Below are positions 11,419-19,972 of a stretch of DNA of 50,850 bases, piece by piece. Under the pieces are notes generated by a model, which saw nothing but the letters and a program-made list of their open reading frames with translations, searched no databases and had not been told where the DNA came from. The stretch is from Eubacterium ramulus ATCC 29099 (GTDB taxonomy: Bacteria > Bacillota > Clostridia > Lachnospirales > Lachnospiraceae). Within the stretch, counting starts at the first letter, position 1. The number at the start of each line of letters is the position of its first letter. Made by a program: the position numbers and the translations under genes. The DNA lies in assembly GCF_000469345.1 (NCBI RefSeq), contig NZ_KI271169.1, positions 29,517 to 80,366 on the forward strand, read 5' to 3'.

Positions 11419-12168
11419 ATGTATCAGTTTTTTGTGGATGATTGCCAGATTGGCAAAGAATATGTGACCATCACCGGAAGTGATGTCAATCATATCAAAA
11501 ATGTGTTACGGATGCGTCCGGGCGAAAAAATCCGGGTCAGCAGCAGTTCCAGAGACATGTTCTGTGAGATTGCGGAATTGACAGATGATTTTGTGCAGGC
11601 AGATATTCTGGATGAGGAAGCACCGGATACGGAGCTTCCGTCACGGATCTATCTGTTTCAGGGGCTGCCTAAAGGTGACCGTATGGAGTATATCATTCAG
11701 AAATCAGTGGAACTTGGCGTGTATGAGATCATTCCGGTGGCGATGAAATACTGTGTGGTTAAACTGGATGCAAAAAAAGCCGGCAATAAGGTGAAACGCT
11801 GGCAGGCGATCAGCGAAAGTGCGGCTAAACAGTCCAAGCGCAGCAGAATTCCGGAAGTGCATGCGGTAATGAACTTCAAAGATGCAGTGGAGTATGCAAA
11901 ACTGCAGGATATGATCCTGGTGCCCTATGAGAATGAGCGTGGTATGGAAGCAACCAGGGAAGCACTGAAAAAAGTAAAACCGGGACAGTCCATCAGCGTG
12001 TTTATCGGGCCGGAAGGCGGATTTTCTGAAGAAGAGATTGATGCGTTACGGCAGGATGCAGAGGTACTTTCCCTTGGAAAAAGAATTCTGCGTACAGATA
12101 CGGCGGCAATCTGTGCCATGTCCATGCTGATGTTGGAACTGGAAGAAAAAACGGAGGGAGAATGCTGA
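11419..12168 (+). CDS. rsmE: 16S rRNA (uracil1498-N3)-methyltransferase RsmE
   Basis: A 249-residue SPOUT-fold methyltransferase acting on U1498 of 16S rRNA. It has an N-terminal PUA-like domain (GSDVNHIKNVLRMRPGEKIRV) and the C-terminal knot with IGPEGGFSEEEID near residue 196 and LGKRILRTDTA near 215. The start at ATG 11419 gives the usual N-terminus MYQFFVDD and follows prmA by two bases, with GAGG in the prmA 3' end as ribosome site. Its last 7 bases overlap the cysteine desulfurase start, so translation is probably coupled. Confidence 0.95.
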   Translation: MYQFFVDDCQIGKEYVTITGSDVNHIKNVLRMRPGEKIRVSSSSRDMFCEIAELTDDFVQADILDEEAPDTELPSRIYLFQGLPKGDRMEYIIQKSVELGVYEIIPVAMKYCVVKLDAKKAGNKVKRWQAISESAAKQSKRSRIPEVHAVMNFKDAVEYAKLQDMILVPYENERGMEATREALKKVKPGQSISVFIGPEGGFSEEEIDALRQDAEVLSLGKRILRTDTAAICAMSMLMLELEEKTEGEC

Positions 12169-13325
12169 CAATGGAAGCATATCTGGATAATTCAGCCACC
12201 ACAAGGTGTTCGGAGGCTGCAAAAAATAAAATGGTGGAAGCGTTGACGGTGGATTTTGGAAATCCGTCTTCTATGCATATGAAAGGTGTGGAAGCGGAAA
12301 AATATGTCAAAGAAGCAGCCACTGCCATCGCAAAGACACTGCGTTGCCAGGAAAAGGAAATTGTGTTTACTTCCGGAGGTACAGAGTCAAATAATCTGGC
12401 TATCATCGGAACGGCACTGGCAAACCAGCGTGCAGGCAGACATATTATTACTACCAGTGTAGAACATGCGTCCGTCAAAAACACGATGCGTTTTCTGGAG
12501 GAAGAGGGGTTTGAAATCACCTATCTTCCGGTGGATGCAAACGGTGAAATCTCTCTGGAAGATTTAAAACGGGAGCTGCGGGAAGATACAATTCTTGTTT
12601 CCATGATGATGGTAAACAATGAGATTGGTGCTTTAGAACCGATAGAGAACGCGGGGGAAATCATTAAAAATCATAATCCTGCCACAGTATTTCATGTGGA
12701 TGCGATCCAGGCATATGGAAAGTTCCAGATTATTCCGAAACGGATGCATATCGATCTGCTTTCTGTCAGCGGACACAAGATTCATGGACCGAAAGGCATT
12801 GGATTTTTATATATTAAAGAAAAAACAAAAATTCGTCCGATTTCTTTTGGTGGCGATCAGCAGAAAGGTATGCGTTCCGGAACGATTAATGTACCGGGAA
12901 TAGCAGGACTTGGCGTGGCTGCCGCAGAGGCTTATGCGCATTTGGCAGAAAATGCAGAGCATATGTATGAACTGAAAGCATATTTTGCAGATAAACTGCA
13001 GCAGATTGGCGATGTGACCATTAATGGGAAAGCAGGGCATGACAGTGCTCCGCAGATTATCAGTGCAAGTTTTTTAGGTGTTCGTTCGGAAGTATTGCTG
13101 CATTCCCTAGAAGACCGCAACATTTATGTGTCAGCGGGAAGTGCATGCTCTTCCAATCATCCATCACAGTCCGGCACATTGCTGAATATTGGACTGGATC
13201 ATGCGCATCAGGAATCTACGCTGCGTTTCAGCTTCTGCCCGGAAACTACCAGAGAAGAGCTGGATTATACTTACGGCGTGCTGGAAGAGTTACTTCCGAT
13301 GCTGCGTCGTTATACAAGACATTAA
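12162..13325 (+). CDS. Cysteine desulfurase (NifS/IscS family)
   Basis: A 387-residue PLP enzyme releasing sulfur from cysteine. YLDNSATT is at the N-terminus, the PLP lysine is in SGHKIHGPKGIGF near residue 205, and the catalytic cysteine is in the short loop GSACSS near residue 330. The short loop and the position just before thiI suggest that it is the sulfur donor for ThiI in 4-thiouridine formation, as with NifZ-ThiI in Bacillus. GGAGG at 12153-12157 favours ATG 12162; ATG 12171 is also possible. A perfect 10-bp inverted repeat (13331-13359) follows the stop. Confidence 0.93.
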   Translation: MLTMEAYLDNSATTRCSEAAKNKMVEALTVDFGNPSSMHMKGVEAEKYVKEAATAIAKTLRCQEKEIVFTSGGTESNNLAIIGTALANQRAGRHIITTSVEHASVKNTMRFLEEEGFEITYLPVDANGEISLEDLKRELREDTILVSMMMVNNEIGALEPIENAGEIIKNHNPATVFHVDAIQAYGKFQIIPKRMHIDLLSVSGHKIHGPKGIGFLYIKEKTKIRPISFGGDQQKGMRSGTINVPGIAGLGVAAAEAYAHLAENAEHMYELKAYFADKLQQIGDVTINGKAGHDSAPQIISASFLGVRSEVLLHSLEDRNIYVSAGSACSSNHPSQSGTLLNIGLDHAHQESTLRFSFCPETTREELDYTYGVLEELLPMLRRYTRH

Positions 13326-13330
13326 AATAA

Positions 13331-13359
13331 TCTGCTGAAAATTATGATGTTTCAGCAGA
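13331..13359. repeat. Perfect inverted repeat between cysteine desulfurase and thiI
   Basis: TCTGCTGAAA (13331-13340) and TTTCAGCAGA (13350-13359) around nine bases. No T-run follows on the + strand, so it is more likely a leader or processing hairpin than a terminator. Confidence 0.6.
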
Positions 13360-13426
13360 GAAGCAAAAGAACAGACTTATAGAATCAAAATAGTTTAGAA
13401 CAAATGAGAGAGGAGAAACAAATTAT

Positions 13427-14614
13427 ATGTTGTTTCAGTCATTTTTGATCAAATACGGCGAGATCGGTATCAAAGGAAAGAACCGTTATGTATTTGAAGA
13501 AGCATTAATGAAACAGATCGGTCATGCTCTGCAGCCAGTGGAGGGCAGTTTTTCCGTATCCAGAGAGCAGGGAAGAATTTATGTAGATGCTGACGGTGAT
13601 TACGATTATGATGAGGCTGTGCTTGCCCTGACAAGAGTATTCGGTATCGTAGGCATCTGCCCGTTAGTCAGAGTGGAGGAAAACGGTTTTGACCAGCTGG
13701 CAAAAGACGTATTAAAATATCTGGATGATGTATATCCGGATAAAAACAAAACATTTAAAGTGGTTTCCAGAAGAGCCAGAAAAAACTTTCCCAAAAATTC
13801 CCAGGAGATCAATGCAGATCTTGGTGAGATTATTCTGGATACCTATCCGGAGATGAAAGTTGATGTACATCACCCGGATATCATGCTGAATGTAGAAATT
13901 CGTTCCCAGGTAAATATTTATTCCATGATTATTCCGGGACCGGGTGGTATGCCGGTTGGAACAGCGGGAAAGGCAATGTTGCTTTTGTCCGGTGGTATCG
14001 ACAGCCCGGTGGCAGGCTATATGATCGCGAAACGTGGGGTTACCATTGAAGCAACTTATTTCCATGCACCGCCTTATACCAGTGAGCGTGCAAAACAGAA
14101 AGTAATTGATCTGGCAAGAATCGTGTCCCGTTACAGTGGCCCGATCAAATTAAATATTGTAAATTTTACGGATATTCAGCTTTATATTTATGATAAATGC
14201 CCGCATGATCAGCTGACCATTATTATGCGTCGTTATATGATGAAGATCGCTGAGCACTTCGCAAATGAGTCCGGCTGTCTCGGTCTGATCACCGGTGAGA
14301 GTATCGGTCAGGTGGCAAGCCAGACAATGCAGTCACTGGCAGCAACCAATGCGGTATGCAATATGCCGGTATATCGTCCACTGATCGGTTTTGATAAGAA
14401 TGATATCATTGCAATTTCAGAAAAAATTGATACATACGAGACATCTATTCAGCCATTTGAGGACTGCTGCACGATTTTTGTTGCAAAACATCCGGTGACA
14501 AAACCAAATCTGAAAATTATCGAGCGCTCAGAACAGCATCTGAATGAGAAAATTGATGAACTGATGCAGACAGCCATCGAGACAACGGAGACGATCACTG
14601 TTTGTGAAGAGTAA
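13427..14614 (+). CDS. thiI: tRNA sulfurtransferase ThiI
   Basis: A 395-residue ATP-dependent enzyme making 4-thiouridine at position 8 of tRNA. It has an N-terminal ferredoxin-like and THUMP region (residues 1-165) and the PP-loop LLSGGIDSPVAGYM at about residue 185. It stops after the adenylation domain with no C-terminal rhodanese domain, as is usual in Firmicutes, where the persulfide comes directly from a dedicated desulfurase such as the one upstream. The start ATG 13427 follows GAGAGGAG. A bidirectional terminator lies just after it. Confidence 0.96.
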   Translation: MLFQSFLIKYGEIGIKGKNRYVFEEALMKQIGHALQPVEGSFSVSREQGRIYVDADGDYDYDEAVLALTRVFGIVGICPLVRVEENGFDQLAKDVLKYLDDVYPDKNKTFKVVSRRARKNFPKNSQEINADLGEIILDTYPEMKVDVHHPDIMLNVEIRSQVNIYSMIIPGPGGMPVGTAGKAMLLLSGGIDSPVAGYMIAKRGVTIEATYFHAPPYTSERAKQKVIDLARIVSRYSGPIKLNIVNFTDIQLYIYDKCPHDQLTIIMRRYMMKIAEHFANESGCLGLITGESIGQVASQTMQSLAATNAVCNMPVYRPLIGFDKNDIIAISEKIDTYETSIQPFEDCCTIFVAKHPVTKPNLKIIERSEQHLNEKIDELMQTAIETTETITVCEE

Positions 14615-14622
14615 AAAAAGAC

Positions 14623-14650
14623 CCGGGAAAAATCACAGGATTTTTCCCGG
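14623..14650 (-). terminator. Bidirectional terminator between thiI and the HPr-like gene
   Basis: CCGGGAAAAATC (14623-14634) pairs perfectly with GATTTTTCCCGG (14639-14650) around a four-base loop. On the - strand it is followed by GTCTTTTTTT, an excellent T-run, so it ends the HPr-like transcript; on the + strand the tail is weaker (TATCTGGTTTT). Confidence 0.88.
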
Positions 14651-14694
14651 TATCTGGTTTTGAAAATAAGTATGTTTCATTTATTTGTATGAGA

Positions 14695-14928
14695 TTATAC
14701 AAGATAAGGTTTTAATGCTTCCATGATCTCGCTCATATCTGTGTCACCTGCATGGATTGCAAGATCAATCGGTTTAGAGAGATCAAGACTGAAGATACCC
14801 ATGATTGATTTTGCATCAATGACATATCTTCCGGAGATCAGATCAAAGTCAAAATTGAACTGTGTGATCGCATTGACAAAGCTTTTTACCTTATCGATGG
14901 AATTTAAAGAAATCTGTACTGTTTTCAT
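14695..14928 (-). CDS. HPr-like small protein lacking the active histidine
   Basis: 77 residues with HPr/Crh fold features: the segment DAKSIMGIFSLDL (residues 38-50) matches the HPr region around the regulatory Ser46 (KSIMG). The region where PTS HPr carries its phosphorylated His15 (about residues 9-20) has no histidine; the only His in the protein is residue 59. It therefore should not carry PTS phosphate and may be a Crh-like regulator or a diverged HPr. It has its own promoter, an AGGAGG site 8 bases from the ATG, and its own terminator, and runs divergently from mtaB. Confidence 0.85.
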   Translation of the reverse strand: MKTVQISLNSIDKVKSFVNAITQFNFDFDLISGRYVIDAKSIMGIFSLDLSKPIDLAIHAGDTDMSEIMEALKPYLV

Positions 14929-14967
14929 TTACCAGCCCTCCTGAAATAATATAGTTTATTCTATTCA

Positions 14968-14996
14968 ATAGTAACTTTAAATAATAAAAAAGTCAA
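14968..14996 (-). promoter_or_regulatory. Promoter of the HPr-like gene
   Basis: On the - strand TTGACT (14996-14991), a 17-base spacer and TACTAT (14973-14968). It lies 40 bases before the start codon, in the gap shared with mtaB. Confidence 0.65.
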
Positions 14997-15017
14997 TACA
15001 GTATAGGAGTTGAAACA

Positions 15018-16301
15018 ATGAAAAAAGCAGCATTACACAGCCTTGGATGCAAAGTAAATTCATACGAGACAGAGGCAATGCAGCAGATGCTGGAACAGGC
15101 AGGATATGAAATTGTACCGTTCCATGACAGGGCGGATGTGTATATTATCAATACCTGTTCTGTGACGAATATCGCGGATCGCAAATCCCGACAGATGATC
15201 CATAAGGCGAAAAAAATGAATCCGGGTGCGATCGTGGTGGCAGCAGGCTGTTATGTCCAGACATCTACGGAGCAGGCAAAAGCGGATGCAGCCATTGATA
15301 TTATTATCGGAAATAATAAAAAGCAGGATCTTCTTAATATGCTGGCGGCTTATGAAGCTGACCATGGCGCAGAACAGGAAGGTGTGCTGGATATTAATCA
15401 TACAAAGCAGGAATATGAAGAATTGACGGTCATCCATCCGTCCGAGCATACCCGTGCATTTCTGAAAGTACAGGACGGATGCAACCAGTTCTGTAGTTAT
15501 TGCATTATTCCATATGCCAGAGGCCGGGTGAGAAGCCGTAAATTGGAAGATGTAGAGCGGGAAGCCCGCAGATTGGCAGAAAATGGTTTTCAGGAACTGG
15601 TGCTGACCGGTATCCATTTGAGTTCTTATGGCATTGACTGTGACAGCAGCCTGTTGGAACTGATCCGGACACTGCATGGAATTGACGGTATCGAGCGGAT
15701 TCGTCTGGGTTCCCTGGAGCCGGGAATAATTACGGAAAGCTTTGTACAGGCTCTGGTAAAACTCCCAAAGGTATGTCCGCATTTTCATTTGTCATTGCAG
15801 AGCGGAAGTGCTACTGTATTAAGACGGATGAACCGTCGGTATACACCGGAAGAATATCTGGAAAAATGCGAATTGCTGCGTCAGTATTATGAGCATCCGG
15901 CTATTACCACGGATGTCATCGTAGGATTCCCCGGAGAGACATCGGAAGAGTTTGCAGAGACCTGTGCATTTGTGAAAAAAGTGGATTTTTATGAAGTACA
16001 TGTGTTTAAGTATTCCAAACGAAACGGAACCGTGGCAGCCTCCATGCCGGATCAGATTCCGGAATCCCTGAAGGCTGAGCGCAGCAGTATTCTGATGGAA
16101 CTTGCAGAAAGACAGAAAAAGGAATTCATTCAGTATTATGAAGGAAAAGAAGTATCCGTATTGTTTGAAGAACCGGTGGAAGTAGACGGTGTGCGCTATT
16201 TTGAGGGTCTGACACCGGAATATGTCAAAGTATGGGTACCAACAGAGGAAAACCTGACGAACCGGATAATGAAGGTTGAATTTTTTCCTTATTTATATTA
16301 G
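15018..16301 (+). CDS. mtaB: tRNA t6A37 methylthiotransferase MtaB
   Basis: A 427-residue radical SAM methylthiotransferase converting t6A to ms2t6A at position 37. The N-terminal cluster cysteines are in GCKVNS, NTCSVTN and AGCYVQ; the radical SAM cluster is CNQFCSYC near residue 155; a TRAM-like domain occupies the last 60 residues. The start motif MKKAALHSLGCKVNSYE is typical of MtaB (YqeV type) rather than MiaB. The start ATG 15018 follows AGGAG. ireB comes 38 bases later. Confidence 0.94.
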   Translation: MKKAALHSLGCKVNSYETEAMQQMLEQAGYEIVPFHDRADVYIINTCSVTNIADRKSRQMIHKAKKMNPGAIVVAAGCYVQTSTEQAKADAAIDIIIGNNKKQDLLNMLAAYEADHGAEQEGVLDINHTKQEYEELTVIHPSEHTRAFLKVQDGCNQFCSYCIIPYARGRVRSRKLEDVEREARRLAENGFQELVLTGIHLSSYGIDCDSSLLELIRTLHGIDGIERIRLGSLEPGIITESFVQALVKLPKVCPHFHLSLQSGSATVLRRMNRRYTPEEYLEKCELLRQYYEHPAITTDVIVGFPGETSEEFAETCAFVKKVDFYEVHVFKYSKRNGTVAASMPDQIPESLKAERSSILMELAERQKKEFIQYYEGKEVSVLFEEPVEVDGVRYFEGLTPEYVKVWVPTEENLTNRIMKVEFFPYLY

Positions 16302-16339
16302 AATGAAAGACGAGAGATTTTAACGACAGAGGTACAGTT

Positions 16340-16603
16340 ATGCAGGATTTAAGCAGTACACAATATTTTAAAGTAGAAAAAGCACCGGAATTAAAAATTG
16401 GTGATGTTCTGGAAATCGTATACAAAGCGATGGCAGAGAAAGGATACAATCCGATCAATCAGATCGTGGGATACATTATGTCCGGAGATCCGACATATAT
16501 TACAAGTTATATGAATGCCCGCAGTCTGATCATGAAAGTGGAACGTGATGAACTCGTGGAAGAAGTTATGAAAGATTACGTTTCCAAACATGGATGGGAT
16601 TAG
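16340..16603 (+). CDS. ireB: IreB family regulatory phosphoprotein (DUF965)
   Basis: 87 residues, the usual length for the IreB/YrzL family. IreB is a substrate of the PASTA-domain Ser/Thr kinase IreK in enterococci, where it affects cephalosporin tolerance. The Thr-rich N-terminus ([10 protein letters not shown]) is where phosphorylation occurs in the family, and the core [27 protein letters not shown] is highly conserved. It sits 9 bases before ruvX, the standard Firmicutes arrangement. Confidence 0.93.
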   Translation: MQDLSSTQYFKVEKAPELKIGDVLEIVYKAMAEKGYNPINQIVGYIMSGDPTYITSYMNARSLIMKVERDELVEEVMKDYVSKHGWD

Positions 16604-16612
16604 GAAAAACAT

Positions 16613-17050
16613 ATGAGAATCATGGGACTTGATTTTGGTTCAAAAACGGTTGGGGTGGCAATCAGTGACCCCTTGTTTTTGACTGCCCAGGGAATCGAAA
16701 TCGTGCGGCGTAAGTCACAGGGGAAACTGCGTCAGACTCTGGCACGGATTGAGGAACTGAAAGAGGAATATGAAGTAGGAAAGATCGTGCTCGGATTTCC
16801 GAAAAATATGAACAATACAGAGGGAGAACGATGTGAGAAGACACTGGAGTTCAAGGAAATGCTGGAAAAGCGGACCGGACTCGAGGTAGTGCTCTGGGAT
16901 GAACGACTGACCACCGTGGAAGCAGACCGTACTATGATGCAGGTCGGAATCCGCAGAGAAAACAGAAAAGAGTATGTGGATGAACTGGCTGCCATTTTTA
17001 TCTTACAGGGGTATCTGGATTATCAGGGCAGACAGCACACGGAAGGGTAG
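16613..17050 (+). CDS. ruvX: RuvX/YqgF family putative Holliday junction resolvase / pre-16S rRNA nuclease
   Basis: 145 residues with an RNase H-like fold: N-terminal [17 protein letters not shown], the central [12 protein letters not shown] and the acidic [12 protein letters not shown]; the C-terminal [14 protein letters not shown] is also conserved. In E. coli YqgF matures the 5' end of 16S rRNA, while a resolvase role was proposed from structure. AGGAAA precedes ATG 16613. It lies between ireB and a DUF1292 gene. Confidence 0.94.
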   Translation: MRIMGLDFGSKTVGVAISDPLFLTAQGIEIVRRKSQGKLRQTLARIEELKEEYEVGKIVLGFPKNMNNTEGERCEKTLEFKEMLEKRTGLEVVLWDERLTTVEADRTMMQVGIRRENRKEYVDELAAIFILQGYLDYQGRQHTEG

Positions 17051-17057
17051 AAGTGCG

Positions 17058-17315
17058 ATGGAGAAAATTATTTTTACAGATCCGGAAAATCAGGAAGATC
17101 TTGAATTGTACCTTTTAGAACAGACATGTATCAATGGAACGACTTATCTGCTTGCGGCTGAGGAAGAAGAGGAGGATTCTGTTGCATATATTTTGAAGGA
17201 AGTACAGACGGAAAACGAAGATGTCATCTATGCAATGGTGGAGGACGATGTGGAATTAAATGCCATCTCTAAAGTTTTTGCAGAGATTCTGGACGATGTA
17301 GATATTGAAATGTAA
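17058..17315 (+). CDS. DUF1292 family small acidic protein
   Basis: 85 residues, strongly acidic, with the family pattern DPENQEDLELYLLEQTCINGTTYLLA and a central run of Glu. Proteins of this family regularly follow ireB-ruvX in Firmicutes; no function is established. I use ATG 17058, because upstream in-frame starts lie inside ruvX and give a non-conserved N-terminus. rnjA begins 32 bases later. Confidence 0.88.
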   Translation: MEKIIFTDPENQEDLELYLLEQTCINGTTYLLAAEEEEEDSVAYILKEVQTENEDVIYAMVEDDVELNAISKVFAEILDDVDIEM

Positions 17316-17347
17316 AAAGAACGGAAATAAAACAGGAGGTGCGATTT

Positions 17348-19012
17348 TTGGCAAATACAAAAAAATCAAAATTAAAGATCATTCCCCTTGGCGGTCTGGA
17401 AGCCATCGGAATGAACATTACTGCCTTTGAATACGAAGACAGTATTATTGTGGTGGATTGCGGTCTGGCATTCCCGGAAGACGATATGTATGGTATTGAT
17501 CTGTGCATACCGGATATTACTTATTTAAAAGACAATATTGATCGTGTAAAAGGATTTTTTATCACACACGGTCATGAGGATCATATCGGAGCACTTCCTT
17601 ATGTGTTGCGTGAGATCAATGTGCCGATTTATGCGACAAAGCTGACCATTGGCATCATTGATCACAAACTTGGCGAGCATAATATGCTAAATAAAGTAAA
17701 GCGCAAAGTAGTTAAATACGGACAGCATATCAATCTTGGATGCTTCCGTGTGGAATTTATCAAGACAAATCACAGTATTCAGGACGCTGCTGCACTGGCA
17801 ATTTACTCTCCGGCAGGAACCGTTGTGCATACCGGTGATTTTAAAGTGGATTATACACCGGTTTACGGAGATGCCATTGATCTGCAGCGTTTTGGTGAGA
17901 TTGGTAAAAAAGGAGTTCTGGCACTGATGTGCGACAGTACCAATGCGGAACGTCCTGGCTTTACTATGACAGAGCGGAAAGTTGGCAAGACATTTGAGAG
18001 TATTTTCAGCGATCATACACATCAGCGAATTATTGTGGCAACCTTTGCTTCCAATGTAGACCGTGTACAGCAGATTATCAATACAGCCTACAAATTTGGC
18101 CGTAAAGTAGTGGTAGAAGGCCGCAGCATGGTCAATATTATTTCCATTGCATCGGAACTTGGTTATCTGAATATCCCGGATAATACACTGATTGAAGTGG
18201 ATCAGTTGAAAAACTATCCGGATGAAAAGACAGTCCTGATCACTACCGGAAGTCAGGGAGAACCACTGGCTGCATTGTCCCGTATGGCAAATGGCATTCA
18301 TCGCAAAGTAAAAATCCAGCCAAACGATCTGATTGTATTCAGCTCCAATCCAATTCCGGGAAATGAGAAAGCAGTTTCCAAGATTATCAATGATCTGTAT
18401 CGTCAGAGCGCAGATGTTATTTTCCAGGATACTCATGTATCCGGACATGCATGTCAGGAAGAAATCAAGCTGATCTACTCCCTGTTACATCCAAAATATG
18501 CAATCCCGGTACATGGAGAGTTTAAACATCGGAAAGCGCAGGCAGGCGTTGCAGCAGAACTTGGTATGGATAAAGAGCATATTCTGATGATTTCCTCCGG
18601 CGATGTTCTGGAAATTGATGAGAACGGTGCAGAAGTTGTTGGAAAGGTACCGGCTGGTTCTGTATTTGTCGACGGTCTTGGCGTTGGTGATGTCGGAAAT
18701 ATTGTTATGCGTGACCGTCAGCATCTGGCTGAGGATGGTATCATTATCGTGGTACTGACATTACAGGCAGGTTCCGGACAGCTTCTGGCAGGACCGGATA
18801 TTGTATCCCGGGGATTTGTTTATGTGCGCGGATCAGAAAGTTTGATGGATGAAGCACAGAAGCTGCTCAACGAACATGTGACAGGTCTGACAGACCGTGG
18901 CATTACAGATTGGGGCAAGATCAAGACAGAAATCAAAGATTCGCTGGGCGAGTTTGTGTGGAAAAAGACAAAGCGCCGCCCGATGATCATTCCGATTATT
19001 ATGGAAGTGTAA
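17348..19012 (+). CDS. rnjA: Ribonuclease J
   Basis: A 554-residue metallo-beta-lactamase/beta-CASP nuclease with endo- and 5'-3' exonuclease activity in mRNA decay and rRNA processing. The zinc motif is THGHEDHIG near residue 72, with HTGDFKVD and the beta-CASP elements following; the C-terminus ends in KRRPMIIPIIMEV. The start is TTG 17348, 7 bases after AGGAGGT (17334-17340); the in-frame GTG at 17339 overlaps that ribosome site and is unlikely. The same frame stays open after its TAA through the next gene. Confidence 0.95.
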   Translation: MANTKKSKLKIIPLGGLEAIGMNITAFEYEDSIIVVDCGLAFPEDDMYGIDLCIPDITYLKDNIDRVKGFFITHGHEDHIGALPYVLREINVPIYATKLTIGIIDHKLGEHNMLNKVKRKVVKYGQHINLGCFRVEFIKTNHSIQDAAALAIYSPAGTVVHTGDFKVDYTPVYGDAIDLQRFGEIGKKGVLALMCDSTNAERPGFTMTERKVGKTFESIFSDHTHQRIIVATFASNVDRVQQIINTAYKFGRKVVVEGRSMVNIISIASELGYLNIPDNTLIEVDQLKNYPDEKTVLITTGSQGEPLAALSRMANGIHRKVKIQPNDLIVFSSNPIPGNEKAVSKIINDLYRQSADVIFQDTHVSGHACQEEIKLIYSLLHPKYAIPVHGEFKHRKAQAGVAAELGMDKEHILMISSGDVLEIDENGAEVVGKVPAGSVFVDGLGVGDVGNIVMRDRQHLAEDGIIIVVLTLQAGSGQLLAGPDIVSRGFVYVRGSESLMDEAQKLLNEHVTGLTDRGITDWGKIKTEIKDSLGEFVWKKTKRRPMIIPIIMEV

Positions 19013-19016
19013 GAGA

Positions 19017-19279
19017 ATGGAACTAAAGACAATTATCCGGAAAAAGAGTACAGACTTCATGAGTTCAGAAGAAAAAATTATTTTCTGCAGAACAGCAGAG
19101 AGCAGCTTGATCTGTTTACAGAGGAAGACCGGCTGGAACAGGAGTATGCGGATGTTTACAAGGATCCACTTCTGGGAGAGTATCTGCCAGCGGAAGTGGC
19201 AGTCTGCCGCATTATCCAGCAAGTGAATAAGGAATTGATCGGTTGTCTGGATTTTGAAGCAATTCTGTATGAAGAATAG
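19017..19279 (+). pseudogene. YlbF/YmcA-like gene broken by a frameshift after the start codon
   Basis: From 19013 to TAG 19277-19279 an open frame encodes a protein-like sequence (EYRLHEFRRKNYFLQN, DLFTEEDRLEQEYADVY, DPLLGEYLPAEVAVCRII) that resembles the YlbF family of RNase Y-associated regulators. It has no usable start codon in frame. ATG 19017 is one frame off: a single extra A in GGAAC (19019-19023) would give M-E-T-K-D-N-Y-P and join the frames into a protein of about 88 residues. So this is a one-base deletion at the gene start, either real or a sequence error. It directly follows rnjA, fitting an RNA-decay role. Confidence 0.7.
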
Positions 19280-19302
19280 AAACAGATGGTACAGGATGAA
19301 TT

Positions 19303-19962
19303 ATGATTGTTGATGAAAGATTTGTGACGTATATCAACTCACTGGATACGGAAAATACATCATTTCTGGAAGAGTTGGAGAAAACAGCAAAAGAAGCTTA
19401 TGTACCGATTATCCGAAGGGAAATGCAGAGCCTGCTGAAATTACTGCTGGCAATGAAACGCCCGATCCGGATACTGGAGGTGGGCACGGCCGTTGGTTTT
19501 TCTGCCCTTTTGATGGCGGAGTATAATCCGGTGGCCTGTGAGATCACCACGATAGAAAATTATGAGAAGCGTATTCCCATTGCGAAAGAGAATTTTGCAA
19601 AAGCAGGTCGGGATCAGATGATCACACTGCTGGAGGGGGATGCCGCAGAAGTATTAAAGACACTGCAGGAACCGTATGATTTTATTTTTATGGATGCAGC
19701 GAAAGGGCAGTACATTCATTTCTTTGATGATGTCTTGCGTTTACTGGCAGAGGGTGGTATCCTTGTGTCAGATAATGTATTGCAGGATGGTGACATCATA
19801 GAGTCCCATTATGCAGTAACCAGAAGAAACCGCACGATTCACAAACGAATGCGGGAGTATCTTTATGAACTGACCCATAATGAGCAGCTGACCACAGCAG
19901 TATTGCCAGTGGGAGATGGTGTGACGGTCAGCGTAAAGAAAGAACAATTAGAAAAAGAATAA
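19303..19962 (+). CDS. trmR: tRNA 5-hydroxyuridine methyltransferase TrmR (O-methyltransferase)
   Basis: A 219-residue class I O-methyltransferase with the SAM motif ILEVGTAVGFSALL near residue 57 and the metal-binding IFMDAAKGQY near 128. In Bacillus TrmR (YrrM) methylates 5-hydroxyuridine at tRNA position 34 to give mo5U, and sits with U32 proteins TrhP1/TrhP2 (YrrN/YrrO) that form the hydroxyl group. The next gene here is such a U32 protein, supporting this call over a generic catechol-type enzyme. Confidence 0.87.
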   Translation: MIVDERFVTYINSLDTENTSFLEELEKTAKEAYVPIIRREMQSLLKLLLAMKRPIRILEVGTAVGFSALLMAEYNPVACEITTIENYEKRIPIAKENFAKAGRDQMITLLEGDAAEVLKTLQEPYDFIFMDAAKGQYIHFFDDVLRLLAEGGILVSDNVLQDGDIIESHYAVTRRNRTIHKRMREYLYELTHNEQLTTAVLPVGDGVTVSVKKEQLEKE

Positions 19963-19972
19963 GGAGCGTTTG

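Noticed and set aside
17339-17347. GTG 17339 as the start of rnjA
   Set aside because: It lies within the AGGAGGT ribosome site; TTG 17348 is correctly spaced.
19017-19226. 69-codon frame from ATG 19017 taken as an intact gene
   Set aside because: Its sequence beyond the first residues looks random, while the adjacent frame to 19279 is protein-like; treated as a frameshifted gene instead.
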